Notes under the pieces: model-generated
Seen by the model: only the letters and a program-made list of their open reading frames with translations
Told to the model about the DNA's origin: nothing
Database searches by the model: none
From: Mycolicibacterium duvalii
GTDB lineage: Bacteria > Actinomycetota > Actinomycetes > Mycobacteriales > Mycobacteriaceae
Reading direction: 5' to 3'
Assembly (NCBI RefSeq): GCF_010726645.1
Contig: NZ_AP022563.1
Span: 2,976,001-3,040,000 of the forward strand
DNA length: 64,000 nt
Part shown: positions 17,406-27,175 of the stretch, one piece after another
Numbering within the stretch: position 1 is the first letter of the stretch
How the letters are laid out: each line of letters starts with the position of its first letter
Translations under genes and position numbers: made by a program

Positions 17406-18404
17406 GTGAAATTCTTCATTACCGGGGCGGCGGGCTTCATTGGTTTTCACCTAGCGGCACGACTGCTTAATGATGGCCATTCCGTTGCAGGCTATGACGG
17501 AATGACCTCATACTATGATGTCAAACTAAAGAAGGCGCGGTTAGCGAAGCTTCAGGAATTTGAGAATTTCGAGTTTACGGCTGCCATGCTGGAAGACCGA
17601 TCCGCATTGGCGCTAGCGTACACCGAGTTCGAACCACACATAGTTATACATTTGGCGGCGCAAGCGGGAGTCCGCTATGCGCTGGAGGCCCCTGACGCCT
17701 ACGTAGGTTCGAATATGATTGGAACCTTCAACCTGCTGGAAGTTGTCCGCCAAGGGATGCCCGAGCATCTATTGTTTGCGTCGACGAGTTCTGTATACGG
17801 CGGGAACGAAAAGATGCCATTCAGCGAGATCGACCGCACCGACTTTCCCGTATCGCTATACGCCGCAACAAAAAAGTCCGGTGAAGCGATGTGCCACACG
17901 TATGCACACATATTCAGAATACCGACGACTGTTTTTCGGTTCTTTACTGTGTATGGCCCATGGGGGCGTCCGGACATGGCGCTGTTCAAGTTTGTTAGAG
18001 CTATCAACCGCGACGAACCGATTGAAGTTTACGGCCATGGACAGATGGCGAGAGACTTCACTTATATCGATGATCTCATCGATGCCATCGTTGCGCTAAG
18101 TGGGCTAACGCCCGGCGATAAGCGGGCTGCTAGTAGTGATTCTTTGAGTCCGGTCGCACCTTTCCGTACGGTAAATATCGCGGGCGGGACCCCTGTGGAG
18201 CTAATGGAGTTTATAACGGCGGTTGAGAGCGCGATGGGCCGGACCGCTAAAAAAGTTCTGCGCGGTATGCAACCAGGCGATGTTGTGGAGACTCACGCTG
18301 ACCCCACCTTACTACGCGAGATGATCGGTCAAGTGCCCTCGACGCCAATAGCCGAGGGCGTCTTACGCTTCGTTAGATGGTACCGCGACTACTACTTAGA
18401 GTGA
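17406..18404 (+). CDS. UDP-glucuronate 4-epimerase-like SDR
   Basis: 332 residues from a GTG at 17406, preceded by GGGAGG at optimal spacing; frames further upstream (17307) have no family similarity. Extended SDR: NAD-binding FFITGAAGFIGFHLAARLL, then YDGMTSYYDVKLK, HLAAQAGVRYAL, STSSVYGG, catalytic YAATKKSGE, and FRFFTVYGPWGRPDMALFKF, the last two strongly characteristic of UDP-glucuronate 4-epimerases of capsule loci. It should make UDP-galacturonate from the UDP-glucuronate supplied by the Ugd at 31791-33113. The flippase gene follows 82 nt downstream on the same strand. Confidence 0.9.
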   Translation: MKFFITGAAGFIGFHLAARLLNDGHSVAGYDGMTSYYDVKLKKARLAKLQEFENFEFTAAMLEDRSALALAYTEFEPHIVIHLAAQAGVRYALEAPDAYVGSNMIGTFNLLEVVRQGMPEHLLFASTSSVYGGNEKMPFSEIDRTDFPVSLYAATKKSGEAMCHTYAHIFRIPTTVFRFFTVYGPWGRPDMALFKFVRAINRDEPIEVYGHGQMARDFTYIDDLIDAIVALSGLTPGDKRAASSDSLSPVAPFRTVNIAGGTPVELMEFITAVESAMGRTAKKVLRGMQPGDVVETHADPTLLREMIGQVPSTPIAEGVLRFVRWYRDYYLE

Positions 18405-18486
18405 GGGTTACCTGTGTTTTTGCCGCAACTGTGGCTACACAAGTATGTTCGTATGCCTCGGCGATGAGCCGTGACGGGGAGGCAAG

Positions 18487-19713
18487 ATGAGGCGCCAGCA
18501 GTCGCTGGGGATACAAGCAATTACGCTCGCAATAGGCCTGGGATTTGCTCAGCTGCTTGTTGCCGTTCTCTTTATCGTGACTGCGCGGATGATAGGTCCC
18601 GATGCATTTGGTCCAGTCGCTTCGGCAATCACTCTTGGGATTGTAGGAGCGGGCTTGATGGATCTTGGCGCGACCCAGTATTGGATTAGGGAGTCGGCAA
18701 GTGATCGACTCACGCAGGGGGAACTGAACTCAAGAGCATCGACCCGTCTTTATATTGTTTCTATAATAGCTGCAGCTGAGATCGCAGTCGCAGGTTGGCT
18801 AGCGCCTCAATTCGTCGCCACCGGGGTTATGCTATTCACCACAAGCCTTTCTATAACTGTCCTAGTCCCTCTCAGGGCAGCATGCAAGGCCGATTATGTG
18901 GGCTGGCTTACGCTCCTAGGCCGAGGCGCGTCGGTAGTTGCATTTTTTGGGCTACTCAGCGTAGAAATCGCCCCTAGTGTGTCTTTGTGGTCCTCCTTAG
19001 CATTTGGAGACTTGCTGCGAGTGGTTTTCACATATATCGCAACGCCCGCGAGCATGCAGGTTCGTTTGCGTACTCGACTGCTGAGTAACCCGTGGAGGGG
19101 CGCTCGCTGGTATTTGATGATCTTTTTGGCGTCAAATTCAAGACAATTAGACCTGCCGATTGTTGGGTTCCTGGCTGGGCCCTCGGCGGCCGGGATCTAC
19201 GGTGGTGTAAATCGGTGGACACAGCCTCTGATGCTGGCCACTAGCGCTTTTTCTTCGGCAGCGGCCCCCTACTTCGCCAAAGAATTACATATTCGGAATT
19301 TACGCCGGCCTCTGCTCCGCGCAACCCCAATGCTTGCCATACCGCTCATCCTCTGCGTCTGGCTCATATTCGAAGCAGACTGGCTGGTCTCCCTGCTCCT
19401 CGGAGACGCCTATGCGGGCTCGGTGTCGGTGCTGAAGTGGTTGGCTGGGGCGATGATCCTAAATGTTCTCGTACAGCCCATGCTTACGGCGCTTCAGGCC
19501 AGGCGCTTCGATCACTTTGCTGCCGCCATTTCAATGGCTTCGGTTGGTGCGCAACTTGCAATAGTGGTTACACTCGCCCCTACCATGGGGGCTTTAAGCG
19601 CGGGAATAGCTTTCTTCGCTAGTCAAGCTCTTCAGCTGCTTGGTGTTATTGCGTGCGTGGCTGCCATATTGTGGCGCCGGAATGTATCCGTGATCTCGTA
19701 CTTGAGGGACTGA
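18487..19713 (+). CDS. Wzx-like polysaccharide flippase (MOP superfamily)
   Basis: 408 residues, ATG start. An almost continuous series of hydrophobic segments (about 12) with few charged residues, beginning LGIQAITLAIGLGFAQLLVA, the N-terminus typical of Wzx/RfbX-type flippases. It would move the lipid-linked oligosaccharide repeat unit from the inner to the outer face of the membrane for polymerisation by the Wzy-like protein. It follows the epimerase gene. GC content is low for the window (53% in one counted line). The substrate cannot be predicted. Confidence 0.88.
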   Translation: MRRQQSLGIQAITLAIGLGFAQLLVAVLFIVTARMIGPDAFGPVASAITLGIVGAGLMDLGATQYWIRESASDRLTQGELNSRASTRLYIVSIIAAAEIAVAGWLAPQFVATGVMLFTTSLSITVLVPLRAACKADYVGWLTLLGRGASVVAFFGLLSVEIAPSVSLWSSLAFGDLLRVVFTYIATPASMQVRLRTRLLSNPWRGARWYLMIFLASNSRQLDLPIVGFLAGPSAAGIYGGVNRWTQPLMLATSAFSSAAAPYFAKELHIRNLRRPLLRATPMLAIPLILCVWLIFEADWLVSLLLGDAYAGSVSVLKWLAGAMILNVLVQPMLTALQARRFDHFAAAISMASVGAQLAIVVTLAPTMGALSAGIAFFASQALQLLGVIACVAAILWRRNVSVISYLRD

Positions 19714-20120
19714 CGCTCTCGTAAGGAGCGTATAGGTGAGGCACCGGTCATCCTTTTGACCTGATTTTGCATCGCAACGTTCCAGGAAACCGCTGGCCGG
19801 CCCGAGTCCCCCCTGTGACCCGACTTGGCTCAAATTGGTGTGCACTGTCGCTGCGATTCGAAGTAGAGCGGCGCGGAGGTCGTCGGGTAGCGGTCGGCGA
19901 CGGTGAGCGTCTGGTCGCCTGCCTGGATGTTCACGGTGCGGAAGCGGCGAGCGCTGCGCACGAATTCCTTGATGCTTAGTCGGTTTCGGTCTGGGTGTGG
20001 TGGCTGACGACCATCTCGGCGACCACGGTGCTCAGGCGGGCGTCGATGGAATCGTGCAGGTGGTGGTAGATCGCGGAGGCCTGCAGATCGTGATGGGGAC
20101 CGTCTGGTGGTCAAGCCGCT
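19714..20120. other. Intergenic stretch with unassigned gene debris
   Basis: About 400 bases between the flippase gene and the IS481 remnant. The minus strand carries protein-like pieces (AIYHHLHDSIDARLSTVVAE ending in a stop; FRTVNIQAGDQTLTV) in two frames. They look like eroded mobile-element genes, but I could not name the family. Confidence 0.35.
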
Positions 20121-20133
20121 ATGCCACTTGTGG

Positions 20134-20138
20134 TTCGG
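20134..20138. repeat. Target-site duplication of IS21 copy 2 (left)
   Basis: TTCGG, identical to 22299-22303 directly after the right end of the element. Confidence 0.9.
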
Positions 20139-20208
20139 TGTTGACGACGGTTGAGAACCCGGCCAGTCGCGACGGCTGAAAAGTAGGCCACCCAATCAGA
20201 TTGGATGG

Positions 20209-21450
20209 GTGATCTCCTTGGAAGACTGGGCCTTGATCCGGCATCTTCACCGCAGCGAGGGTTTGTCGCAGCGGGCTATCGCGAGGCAGCTGGGCATTGC
20301 GCGGGATACGGTGGCCAGCGCGCTGGCCAGCGACGGTCCACCGAAGTACCAGCGAGCCTCGATGCCGTCGGCGATCAACGAGGTGGAGCCGCGGATCCGG
20401 GCGTTGTTGACGGCGTACCCGCGGATGCCGGCGACGGTGATCGCCGAGCGGGTCGGCTGGAGCGGCTCGATCTCCTGGTTCCGTGAGCGAGTCCGGGCGG
20501 TCCGCCCGGAGTACCTTCCCGCCGATCCGGTCGATCGGCTCGAGCATCCGCCGGGTCGGGTGATCCAGTGCGATCTGTGGTTCCCTGCGCCCAAGATTGC
20601 GGTCGGTTTCGGCCAGGAGATGATGCTGCCGGTGCTGGTGATGGTCGCCGCGTTCTCCCGGTTCATCGCCGCAGTGATGCTGCCCTCCCGCCAGACCATG
20701 GATCTGGTGGCCGGCATGTGGCAGCTGCTGGCGCAGAACTTCACCGCGGTGCCCCACGAACTGTGGTGGGACAACGAGGCCGGGATCGGACGTCGCGGCC
20801 GGCTGACCGAGCCAGTCACCGCCCTGGTGGGCACGCTGGGCGCTCGGCTGGTGCAGCTCAAGCCCTATGACCCCGAATCCAAGGGGATGGTGGAGCGAGC
20901 CAACCGATATCTGGAAACTTCGTTCCTACCTGGGCGCAGCTTTACCTCCCCCCACGACTTCAATGAACAACTCAGGCAGTGGCTGCCGACGGCCAACAGT
21001 CGTCGGGTGCGGGTCCTCGACGGTCGGCCGATCGACTTCCTGGAGGCCGATCGGGCCCAAATGCTGGCGCTGCCGCCGGTGCCGCCGATGGTGGAGTCGG
21101 TGAGCTCGGTGCGGCTGGGACGCGACTATTACGTGCGGGTGGCTGGCAACGACTACTCCGTGGACCCAGGTGCGATCGGCCAACTCGTCGAGGTGAGCAC
21201 CACCCTGGCCCAGGTGAGGGTGACCCGGTCAGGACGCCTGCTGGCGGCTCATGACCGCTGTTGGGCGGCGCGACAATCCCTGACTGATCCGGCCCACGTG
21301 CAGGCTGCCGCGGCGTTGCGTCAGCAGTTTCAAACCGGTCCGCCACCGGCGGCAGGTGATCATCTGGTCCGCGACCTGGCCGACTACGACCGCGCGTTCG
21401 GTGTCGACTTCACCACGGCCACAGTCCCTTCCGATGGTGAGGTGGCATGA
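20209..21450 (+). CDS. istA: IstA-like transposase (IS21 family)
   Basis: 413 residues. N-terminal helix-turn-helix EDWALIRHLHRSEGLSQRAI. DDE residues: Asp in VIQCDLWFPAPK, Asp in LWWDNEAGIGRRG, Glu in SKGMVERANRYLE. C-terminal DYYVRVAGNDYSVDP. Full length. The stop overlaps the istB start by 4 nt, so the pair is coupled. An eroded relative of this same protein lies at 28330-29000. Confidence 0.95.
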   Translation: MISLEDWALIRHLHRSEGLSQRAIARQLGIARDTVASALASDGPPKYQRASMPSAINEVEPRIRALLTAYPRMPATVIAERVGWSGSISWFRERVRAVRPEYLPADPVDRLEHPPGRVIQCDLWFPAPKIAVGFGQEMMLPVLVMVAAFSRFIAAVMLPSRQTMDLVAGMWQLLAQNFTAVPHELWWDNEAGIGRRGRLTEPVTALVGTLGARLVQLKPYDPESKGMVERANRYLETSFLPGRSFTSPHDFNEQLRQWLPTANSRRVRVLDGRPIDFLEADRAQMLALPPVPPMVESVSSVRLGRDYYVRVAGNDYSVDPGAIGQLVEVSTTLAQVRVTRSGRLLAAHDRCWAARQSLTDPAHVQAAAALRQQFQTGPPPAAGDHLVRDLADYDRAFGVDFTTATVPSDGEVA

Positions 21451-22235
21451 GCATGGCTGAAGATCCCCTCAAGGCTGTCCTGCACTACGCGCAAGCGCTC
21501 AAGGCGCCGCGCATCCGTGACTCCGCCGCCCGACTGGCCGAGCAAGCCCGCGACGCCAACTGGACCCATGAGGAGTACTTGGCGGCAGTGCTGTCACGGG
21601 AGGTCTCGGCCCGCGAAGCCTCCGGTGCAGCTACCCGAATCCGCTCGGCCGGGTTCCCGACCCGCAAGTCGTTGGAGGACTTCAACTTCGATCATCAACC
21701 CGCGCTGAACCGGGACATGATCGCCCACCTGGGTACCGGCGCCTTCTTGGCCAAGGCATCCAACGTGGTTCTCCTCGGGCCGCCTGGCACCGGCAAGACT
21801 CACCTCGCGATCGGATTGGCCATCAAGGCCGCCCAAACCGGGCACCGCATCGCGTTCGCCACCGCCGTGGACTGGGTCGCCCGCCTCAAGTCTGCTCACA
21901 ACGCCGGGCGCCTGCCCGCCGAGCTGGCCAAGCTGCGCCGCATCAGTCTGCTCGTCGTCGACGAGGTCGGCTACATCCCCTTCGAGCAGGACGCCGCCAA
22001 TCTGTTCTTCCAGCTGGTCTCCAGCCGCTATGAACACGCCTCACTGATCCTGACCTCGAACCTGCCCTTCGCCCGCTGGGGCGACGTATTCGGAGATCAA
22101 GTGGTGGCCGCGGCGATGATCGACCGCATCGTGCACCACGCCGACGTCCTGACCCTCAAAGGCTCCAGCTACCGGCTCAAGGACACCGGAATCGACACCC
22201 TGCCCTCCGCCAGAGCCGACAACACGGCACAATAG
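21447..22235 (+). CDS. istB: IstB-like ATPase (IS21 helper)
   Basis: 262 residues, ATG start within the istA stop. Walker A GPPGTGKTHLAIG, Walker B LLVVDEVGYIPFEQ, sensor region LILTSNLPFARWGDVFGD, C-terminal HHADVLTLKGSSYRLKD. Intact. Confidence 0.95.
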   Translation: MSMAEDPLKAVLHYAQALKAPRIRDSAARLAEQARDANWTHEEYLAAVLSREVSAREASGAATRIRSAGFPTRKSLEDFNFDHQPALNRDMIAHLGTGAFLAKASNVVLLGPPGTGKTHLAIGLAIKAAQTGHRIAFATAVDWVARLKSAHNAGRLPAELAKLRRISLLVVDEVGYIPFEQDAANLFFQLVSSRYEHASLILTSNLPFARWGDVFGDQVVAAAMIDRIVHHADVLTLKGSSYRLKDTGIDTLPSARADNTAQ

Positions 22236-22298
22236 CCACCGACCACGTGGCCTACTTTTCACCGTCGCTTCTGGCGTACTTTTCGACCGTCGTCAACA

Positions 22299-22303
22299 TT
22301 CGG
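22299..22303. repeat. Target-site duplication of IS21 copy 2 (right)
   Basis: TTCGG, the partner of 20134-20138. Confidence 0.9.
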
Positions 22304-22952
22304 CAACTGTTGGTTAATCGGATCCTCAAGGGCGGTCGCAAGCCGGCTCACGTTGCCGCCGAACTCGGGGTGTCGCGGCAATGCGCCTATCGGTGGGTGC
22401 GCCGGTTCCTCGACGAAGGTCCGGCCGGACCGCGTGACCGCTCCTCACGGCCGCAGCGAAGAGGTCCGCGGCCGCGGCGTCGGCTATGACTACGTGCACT
22501 CAGCAATCCACGACCATTCCCGGCTGGCCTACTGAGAGATCCTGCCCGACGAGAAGGGCCGCACCTGCGCCGGATTTCTCACCCGCGCAGCGGCCTACCT
22601 TCACCGCGGCAGGCATCGAGCGCATCGAACGCGTCATGACCGACAACACGTTGGCCTACCGGCGCAGCGCAGACATGCACACGGCAGTGACCCGTTGGGA
22701 GCCCGCCAGGTGTTCATCCGTCCCCATTGCGCGTGGCAGAACGGCAAGGCTGAGCGGTTCAACCGCAACCTGCAGACCGAATGGGCCTATCGCCGGATCT
22801 TCACCAACAGCCGTCCCTACCCGGCTACGGCCAGAACTGCAGTACGCGGAGGATGGACAACCAGGTGCGGGTGGGGCCAGCCGGAGGTGAGCCATCGAGC
22901 GCCATTTGACCAGCATCGTGGCGTCAACTTTATGTACACACAGATGAACGAC

Positions 22953-24242
22953 TCACGACCGCATGGTCAAAGGGTGGTCCATCTCGACCATTGGTTCAGA
23001 TGTTGATGGGAGCTTATCCGCACGCGAAGCGTCAAGTCTGACCTCAGCCGCGGATAACACAAAGCCCACCAAAATACCCAGCAAGAGGATCTGCTGTCCA
23101 GCCAGCGAGTCGCTTGATTGGTTTGAGATGAATATCGCCCCGATCGAAATTAGGAGCGCATACTTTAAGCGGTACTCATAGTTCTGATGCGTCTTACCCT
23201 TGAGACCGTACACGAAGGTTACGAGAAATATCACGAGCAGACCGCTCAAGCCGAGCAGGCCGTATGTCATAAAATAGTGCATTTCCAGGTTATGTGCGTG
23301 GGGAATCCCCCGTTGCAGTACTAGATACGCCTGTCCACCGCCGATCCCGGTTACAGGATTATCCAATCCATAGTCCATCGCTTCGCGCCATAAACTCATT
23401 CGGGCAAGAAATGTTTGCGACTCGGTCGGAGTTTCTATCACCGCGCGAAAAGCCGCTGAATACTTCGGGTTGACTGCTTCCATTGCCCGGAATAAGAAGT
23501 CTAGAATGGACGAAAAGAAAGCCAGGGAGACTCCGACGGCGAAGATGCTGAGTACTGACGCCCGCAAACCCGAGCGCATTCGGACTGCGATACACAAACA
23601 TAGCAAGAGCGCTGCGAGGAAAATATTGAACTTTGAACCTGTGAGAAGAAGCGCTACTAAAGCGTTGGACGCCAGGAGCACCAGGACAGACAGTCTCTTT
23701 ACGACCAGTAGTACCACAGGAAGAAAGCTCCCAATCCATATGGCATATTGGTTAGGGTGCTGGAAGAATCCCGCGGACCGGTTTCCGATCTCGAGTATCG
23801 TCCTTCCGCCTAAAATGGAGGCAAAATAGTCGAGATTCGAGATTAACATCGAAATTGAACCAGCTATTATAAACGTATATACAGATCTAGCTATCAGCCT
23901 TGGCCTGTCGGGCGCTCCAACGACGGTAAGTATAAACACAAAGCACAAAACGAACCAAAGAGCCATGCGCAAAGAAGCGCGTACGTCCTCGACGTACATA
24001 AGTTGAATTATAGATAGCGTCGCCAGCCAAAGGAATGCAAGTAGCGAGAGGAGCGTTCCCTTGGAGACTTGCAGGCGGTGGGTTCTCGCGACCAAGACAA
24101 TCGGAGCGAGTGCCGCTAAGCAAAGTTCAGTGAAATTTAGTCGAACAGGCCCTAGCGGAAGCTGGACCGACGGGAACCAAATTGCAGCTACGGACAGCAG
24201 AATGAGCAGTTCGCGAACTGGAATTCGCAAAGACTTTTGCAT
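22953..24242 (-). CDS. Wzy-like polymerase / O-antigen ligase-family membrane protein
   Basis: 429 residues with about 11 hydrophobic segments. The large extracytoplasmic loop carries LDNPVTGIGGGQAYLV and PHAHNLEMHYFMTYGLLGL, the signature of the Wzy_C/O-antigen ligase family, in which the HN motif is part of the active site. In a Wzx/Wzy locus it would join lipid-linked repeat units outside the membrane; no separate candidate polymerase is present. The family includes both polymerases and ligases, and these cannot be told apart here. It is followed upstream by a GT4 gene on the same strand (about 40 nt gap). AT-rich relative to the backbone. Confidence 0.87.
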   Translation of the reverse strand: MQKSLRIPVRELLILLSVAAIWFPSVQLPLGPVRLNFTELCLAALAPIVLVARTHRLQVSKGTLLSLLAFLWLATLSIIQLMYVEDVRASLRMALWFVLCFVFILTVVGAPDRPRLIARSVYTFIIAGSISMLISNLDYFASILGGRTILEIGNRSAGFFQHPNQYAIWIGSFLPVVLLVVKRLSVLVLLASNALVALLLTGSKFNIFLAALLLCLCIAVRMRSGLRASVLSIFAVGVSLAFFSSILDFLFRAMEAVNPKYSAAFRAVIETPTESQTFLARMSLWREAMDYGLDNPVTGIGGGQAYLVLQRGIPHAHNLEMHYFMTYGLLGLSGLLVIFLVTFVYGLKGKTHQNYEYRLKYALLISIGAIFISNQSSDSLAGQQILLLGILVGFVLSAAEVRLDASRADKLPSTSEPMVEMDHPLTMRS

Positions 24243-24282
24243 GCAGCATTCCTAAATTATTTCGTATATGGCACGAGGACCA

Positions 24283-25536
24283 CTAGCCTCGCGTGTGCCT
24301 GGCTAAGGTTTCCGCGAATATTGACTCGAGCCGTTCGTAAATCTTCGAATCCTCAGCAGTGCCCTTAAAATCGCGCAGACCCGGGAAGAGTCGGTTTCGC
24401 TCCTGACACCAAGCCCTCTTTCCCATGTCGACGATGCGCCTAAGGGCCTCGTATAAGGCGTCGGGACAATCTGGGTCATAAACCCATCCAGTTTGGTTGT
24501 CAACCACGATTTCCGGTGACCCACCCCGGTCAGTAGCGATGACTGGCACGCCGTAAACAGCCGCTTCGACGAGAACACGGCTCTGTGGCTCGTGCCATCG
24601 AGACCCGCTAACTATGACATCTGCTCGCTCATAGACATGATGAGCCGGTACCTGTCCCAAAAACTCGATTGGGTAGTGTGCTGACATCTCTTTGAGCTTG
24701 CGCACGTAGTCTTCGCTCCCACGACCCCCGATGACCAGGCGAGCTCTGTTGCCTGGTAGGCGCGCAAACGAGGAGATAATCTCCTCCACACCCTTGGCTT
24801 TGGAGAGCGTTCCCAGATAGCCTATCGTGATCGTGTCAGTTTCGCGGCCGTCTAAGTGGGAGATCCGATGAACGGCCCCGGGATGGAATTTTGATGCAGG
24901 CGTATTCGTGTTATGCATTGTGTGCCATTTTGCTGCAGCAAACATTTCGTAGGAGACGTAGCGGCGACGAACAAAGTCACTTACTGCGATAACTGTAGCG
25001 ACATCTTTTGATGCCGGTACAATCCTTTTTGTAAGCAAGCGACATTCAGCGCAGCGCCGGACGCAATTTGAGCCACGTCTGAACATGGTGCCCTTCGCGC
25101 ATAGCAGACCATAATCGCGAAGGTGCTGTACGACGGGGACATCCATGGCGTGAGCCGCCTGCCAGAGTGCTGGCTGCATACGTGCGGTATTTTGTGCATA
25201 GATTAGGTCTGGGTTTTCTCTCTCCAATATTCGCGACACTTCGCGCTCGTCCACTGCGCCGAGTGCCGTTTGGGCATGCCATAGCGCTTTTGTCAACAGG
25301 CCTGAATTTGGACGGTCGGGACCTGGTAGATACACGGCATTGAAGGGGATGCGGATTATGCGAATGCCATCGTAAAAAGTCTCGCCTACGGGAGCTATCG
25401 AGTCGCCGGGACGTCCGAGCGACAACACTACGACCTCGTGACGTTCCTGCAACTCAAGCGACACCATCCGTGCGGACATTTCGGCCCCGCCCTCACCTTG
25501 CGGCGCGAATATTTGGGCTGCAACCATTATCTTCAT
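24283..25536 (-). CDS. GT4 glycosyltransferase
   Basis: 417 residues, ATG start. N-terminal domain starts KIMVAAQIFAPQGEGGAEMS, typical of GT4 enzymes. The central part has a Cys-rich segment (CVRRCAECRLL) seen in some GT4 proteins of capsule loci. The nucleotide-sugar domain has TIGYLGTLSKAKGVEEII and a modified E-x7-E region (GSRWHEPQSRVLVEAAVYG). Same strand and close to the polymerase gene, so the two are likely co-transcribed. Donor and acceptor unknown. Confidence 0.86.
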   Translation of the reverse strand: MKIMVAAQIFAPQGEGGAEMSARMVSLELQERHEVVVLSLGRPGDSIAPVGETFYDGIRIIRIPFNAVYLPGPDRPNSGLLTKALWHAQTALGAVDEREVSRILERENPDLIYAQNTARMQPALWQAAHAMDVPVVQHLRDYGLLCAKGTMFRRGSNCVRRCAECRLLTKRIVPASKDVATVIAVSDFVRRRYVSYEMFAAAKWHTMHNTNTPASKFHPGAVHRISHLDGRETDTITIGYLGTLSKAKGVEEIISSFARLPGNRARLVIGGRGSEDYVRKLKEMSAHYPIEFLGQVPAHHVYERADVIVSGSRWHEPQSRVLVEAAVYGVPVIATDRGGSPEIVVDNQTGWVYDPDCPDALYEALRRIVDMGKRAWCQERNRLFPGLRDFKGTAEDSKIYERLESIFAETLARHTRG

Positions 25537-25875
25537 CGGTCAAGCCGCCTTTCTAGCGCTCGACGGCCGCGACTGAAGCTACATTCGCCGTCGACCTTAT
25601 GTTCGTGTGGCACACGCAGCCTGACACGATATTACAGATATCCCCCAGGTTTTGGCCTCCCGGGTTTGCCGGAAACCTTAGCGCTAATCTTAACGAAAGG
25701 GCCAGAGATTCCGCGGTGCCGACGCGTACACCGGGATTGCAGATTTTGAGCGCAGTCGTGTCCACTACTTGCGCAGAGAACCGCTGGTTGATTGCCGCTG
25801 TTCACAGCTACTGGTTCATCGACGGACCAGGGCGCACTTAAGGTGCCCCTGGGCAATTAGAACATACAGGGCGCG
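25537..25875. other. Intergenic stretch, no gene recognised
   Basis: About 340 bases upstream of the GT4 gene and before IS256 debris. Short frames on both strands lack any family pattern. It probably includes the promoter of the GT4-polymerase pair. Confidence 0.4.
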
Positions 25876-26110
25876 ATGAAGGTCCGTGAAGGCGGCCGAG
25901 TGGCAAACGGGGTCGTGCTGCTAGCCACCGGCGTCAACGGCGACGTGCACCGCGAAGTGTTGGGCGCCCGCGTAGTCACGAGCGAAACCGGCCCAGAGTG
26001 GAACGATTCTTGCCGACCTGGTTGCACGCGGACTCGCCGGCGTGCGGCTAATCACCAGCGACGCTCACGCCGGCCTGCACGGCGATCGCGAACGGGCGTG
26101 TCAGATGGTT
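25876..26110 (+). pseudogene. IS256-family transposase remnant, internal part
   Basis: The plus strand encodes KVREGGRVANGVVLLATGVN, HREVLGARVVTSETGPEWN and, after a frameshift, LVARGLAGVRLITSDAHAGL. These are the central catalytic segment of IS256-family (mutator-type) transposases, which contains the second Asp (SDAHAGL). Neither end of the gene is attached. Confidence 0.75.
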
Positions 26111-26149
26111 GTGTAACTGGGGCCCTACGAATGCAGCAGTATCGATAAC

Positions 26150-26370
26150 ATGACCACCGACGAGCCGATGTCGAGTGCTGACGCCATGGAGGCGTTGAGG
26201 TCTGCGGGTGTATTGGACGAGTGTTGGCCAGGATCGACGCAGGCCCGCTGCAGTTGACCGGCGAGGCCGGGTTCCTGCCTGCGATGATCAGAGCGGTCCA
26301 AAAGCGCGGGTTGGCTGCTGAGCTGACCGAGTATCTGGGATATGAGAAAGGCAGTCTGGTCGGGAGGAGG
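26150..26370 (+). pseudogene. IS256-family transposase remnant, N-terminal part
   Basis: From an ATG at 26150 through one frameshift near 26215: MTTDEPMSSADAMEALRSAG, then LARIDAGPLQLTGEAGFLPA, MIRAVQKRGLAAELTEYLGY and EKGSLVG. This is the usual N-terminus of mycobacterial IS256-type transposases. It lies downstream of the internal fragment at 25876, i.e. in the wrong order, so the two pieces come from different copies or from a rearrangement. Confidence 0.72.
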
Positions 26371-27175
26371 GAGCACGCACCAACGGCTGAAAGCAAGCGC
26401 TGGGCGCGTTGGCCCTGACCTGCGCCGAACGAATCAACCCTTACCTCTAAAACGGGCCACCTACCAGAAATATCGACAAGCTCGCGCGAACGCTAGGAGG
26501 CGACGCCATGCCCCCACTCATCGGGCTAGCCCACCGGATCACGCAGCACTACACCACTTCCCGGGACTTGACCCATGGCACTCGCGCAGCATGGTTACAC
26601 TGCTGCTCGATGCATTCAGCCAAAGGATCGTAGGCTGTCGATGGATTCGAAGGCAGATGCCACCTTGTTGGGGTTAGCGCTTTTAACATTGCCACCCGCA
26701 ACCGCAGCCCATCATGCAGCGGCATTGAGCGGGCCGACCACGAAAGCCGCGGTTGACCTCCACGGTTTTGGGGAAAAGTCCCCTCCGCCGGGGGCGGCGT
26801 CATCCTTCGGAACGATCGATGACGGATTGGACAAGTGTCACGATCCAAATTTCTGGTGCTCCACTAGGTCGAATTTTCTCGACTGCCAGGAATAAGGGAC
26901 CAGGGTGGAGGGCCAACGCGATCTTCGACTAAATTGGATGCTTCCTTGACGGCCAACGCCGCCATTAGCGCACGACTCCCGCACCCCGCTGAGATACGAC
27001 ATTAAGCTTCATCTACGAAATCGCTCACTGCGACCAGTTAGCCACCACGAATCGAACCCGAAAGGTGATCAGGTCAATCTGTCAACTATTCGTGCAGCAG
27101 GCCCCGCCCCCAACGCGGTAGCTTCCATTGTGCTTATCATACAGTCCGACGGGCCACCTTGGATGGGAGTTTCAC
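26371..27175. other. Gene-poor stretch with a possible DDE-transposase fragment
   Basis: About 800 bases. Around 26565-26670 the plus strand reads SMVTLLLDAFSQRIVGCRW, which resembles the catalytic core of IS3/IS481-type transposases. Nothing else is recognisable. The stretch directly precedes the methyltransferase gene and must include its promoter. Confidence 0.4.

Larger units (their letters stand above)
20139..22298 (+). mobile_element. IS21-family insertion sequence, complete (copy 2)
   Basis: About 2.16 kb. Terminal inverted repeats begin TGTTGACGACGGT at both ends (20139 and, on the other strand, 22298), with a second repeat block (GCGACGG.TGAAAAGTAGGCC) inside each. It is flanked by the 5-bp direct repeat TTCGG (20134-20138 and 22299-22303). 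It encodes overlapping, intact istA and istB. It is related to, but clearly distinct from, copy 1 at 12132-14290. Confidence 0.93.
20121..22945 (+). pseudogene. IS481-family transposase remnant, split by IS21 copy 2
   Basis: The beginning (MPLVVRQLLVNRILKGGRKP) reads straight across the IS21 insertion site: bases 20121-20138 continue at 22304. It proceeds HVAAELGVSRQCAYRWVRRF, a gap, GYDYVHSAIHDHSRLAY, AGIERIERVMTDNTLAYRRS, QVFIRPHCAWQNGKAERFNR. These are the helix-turn-helix and DDE segments of IS481 transposases, but with internal deletions, frameshifts and a stop after HSRLAY. The 3' end is eroded around 22880-22945. Dead before or independently of the IS21 insertion. Confidence 0.8.
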
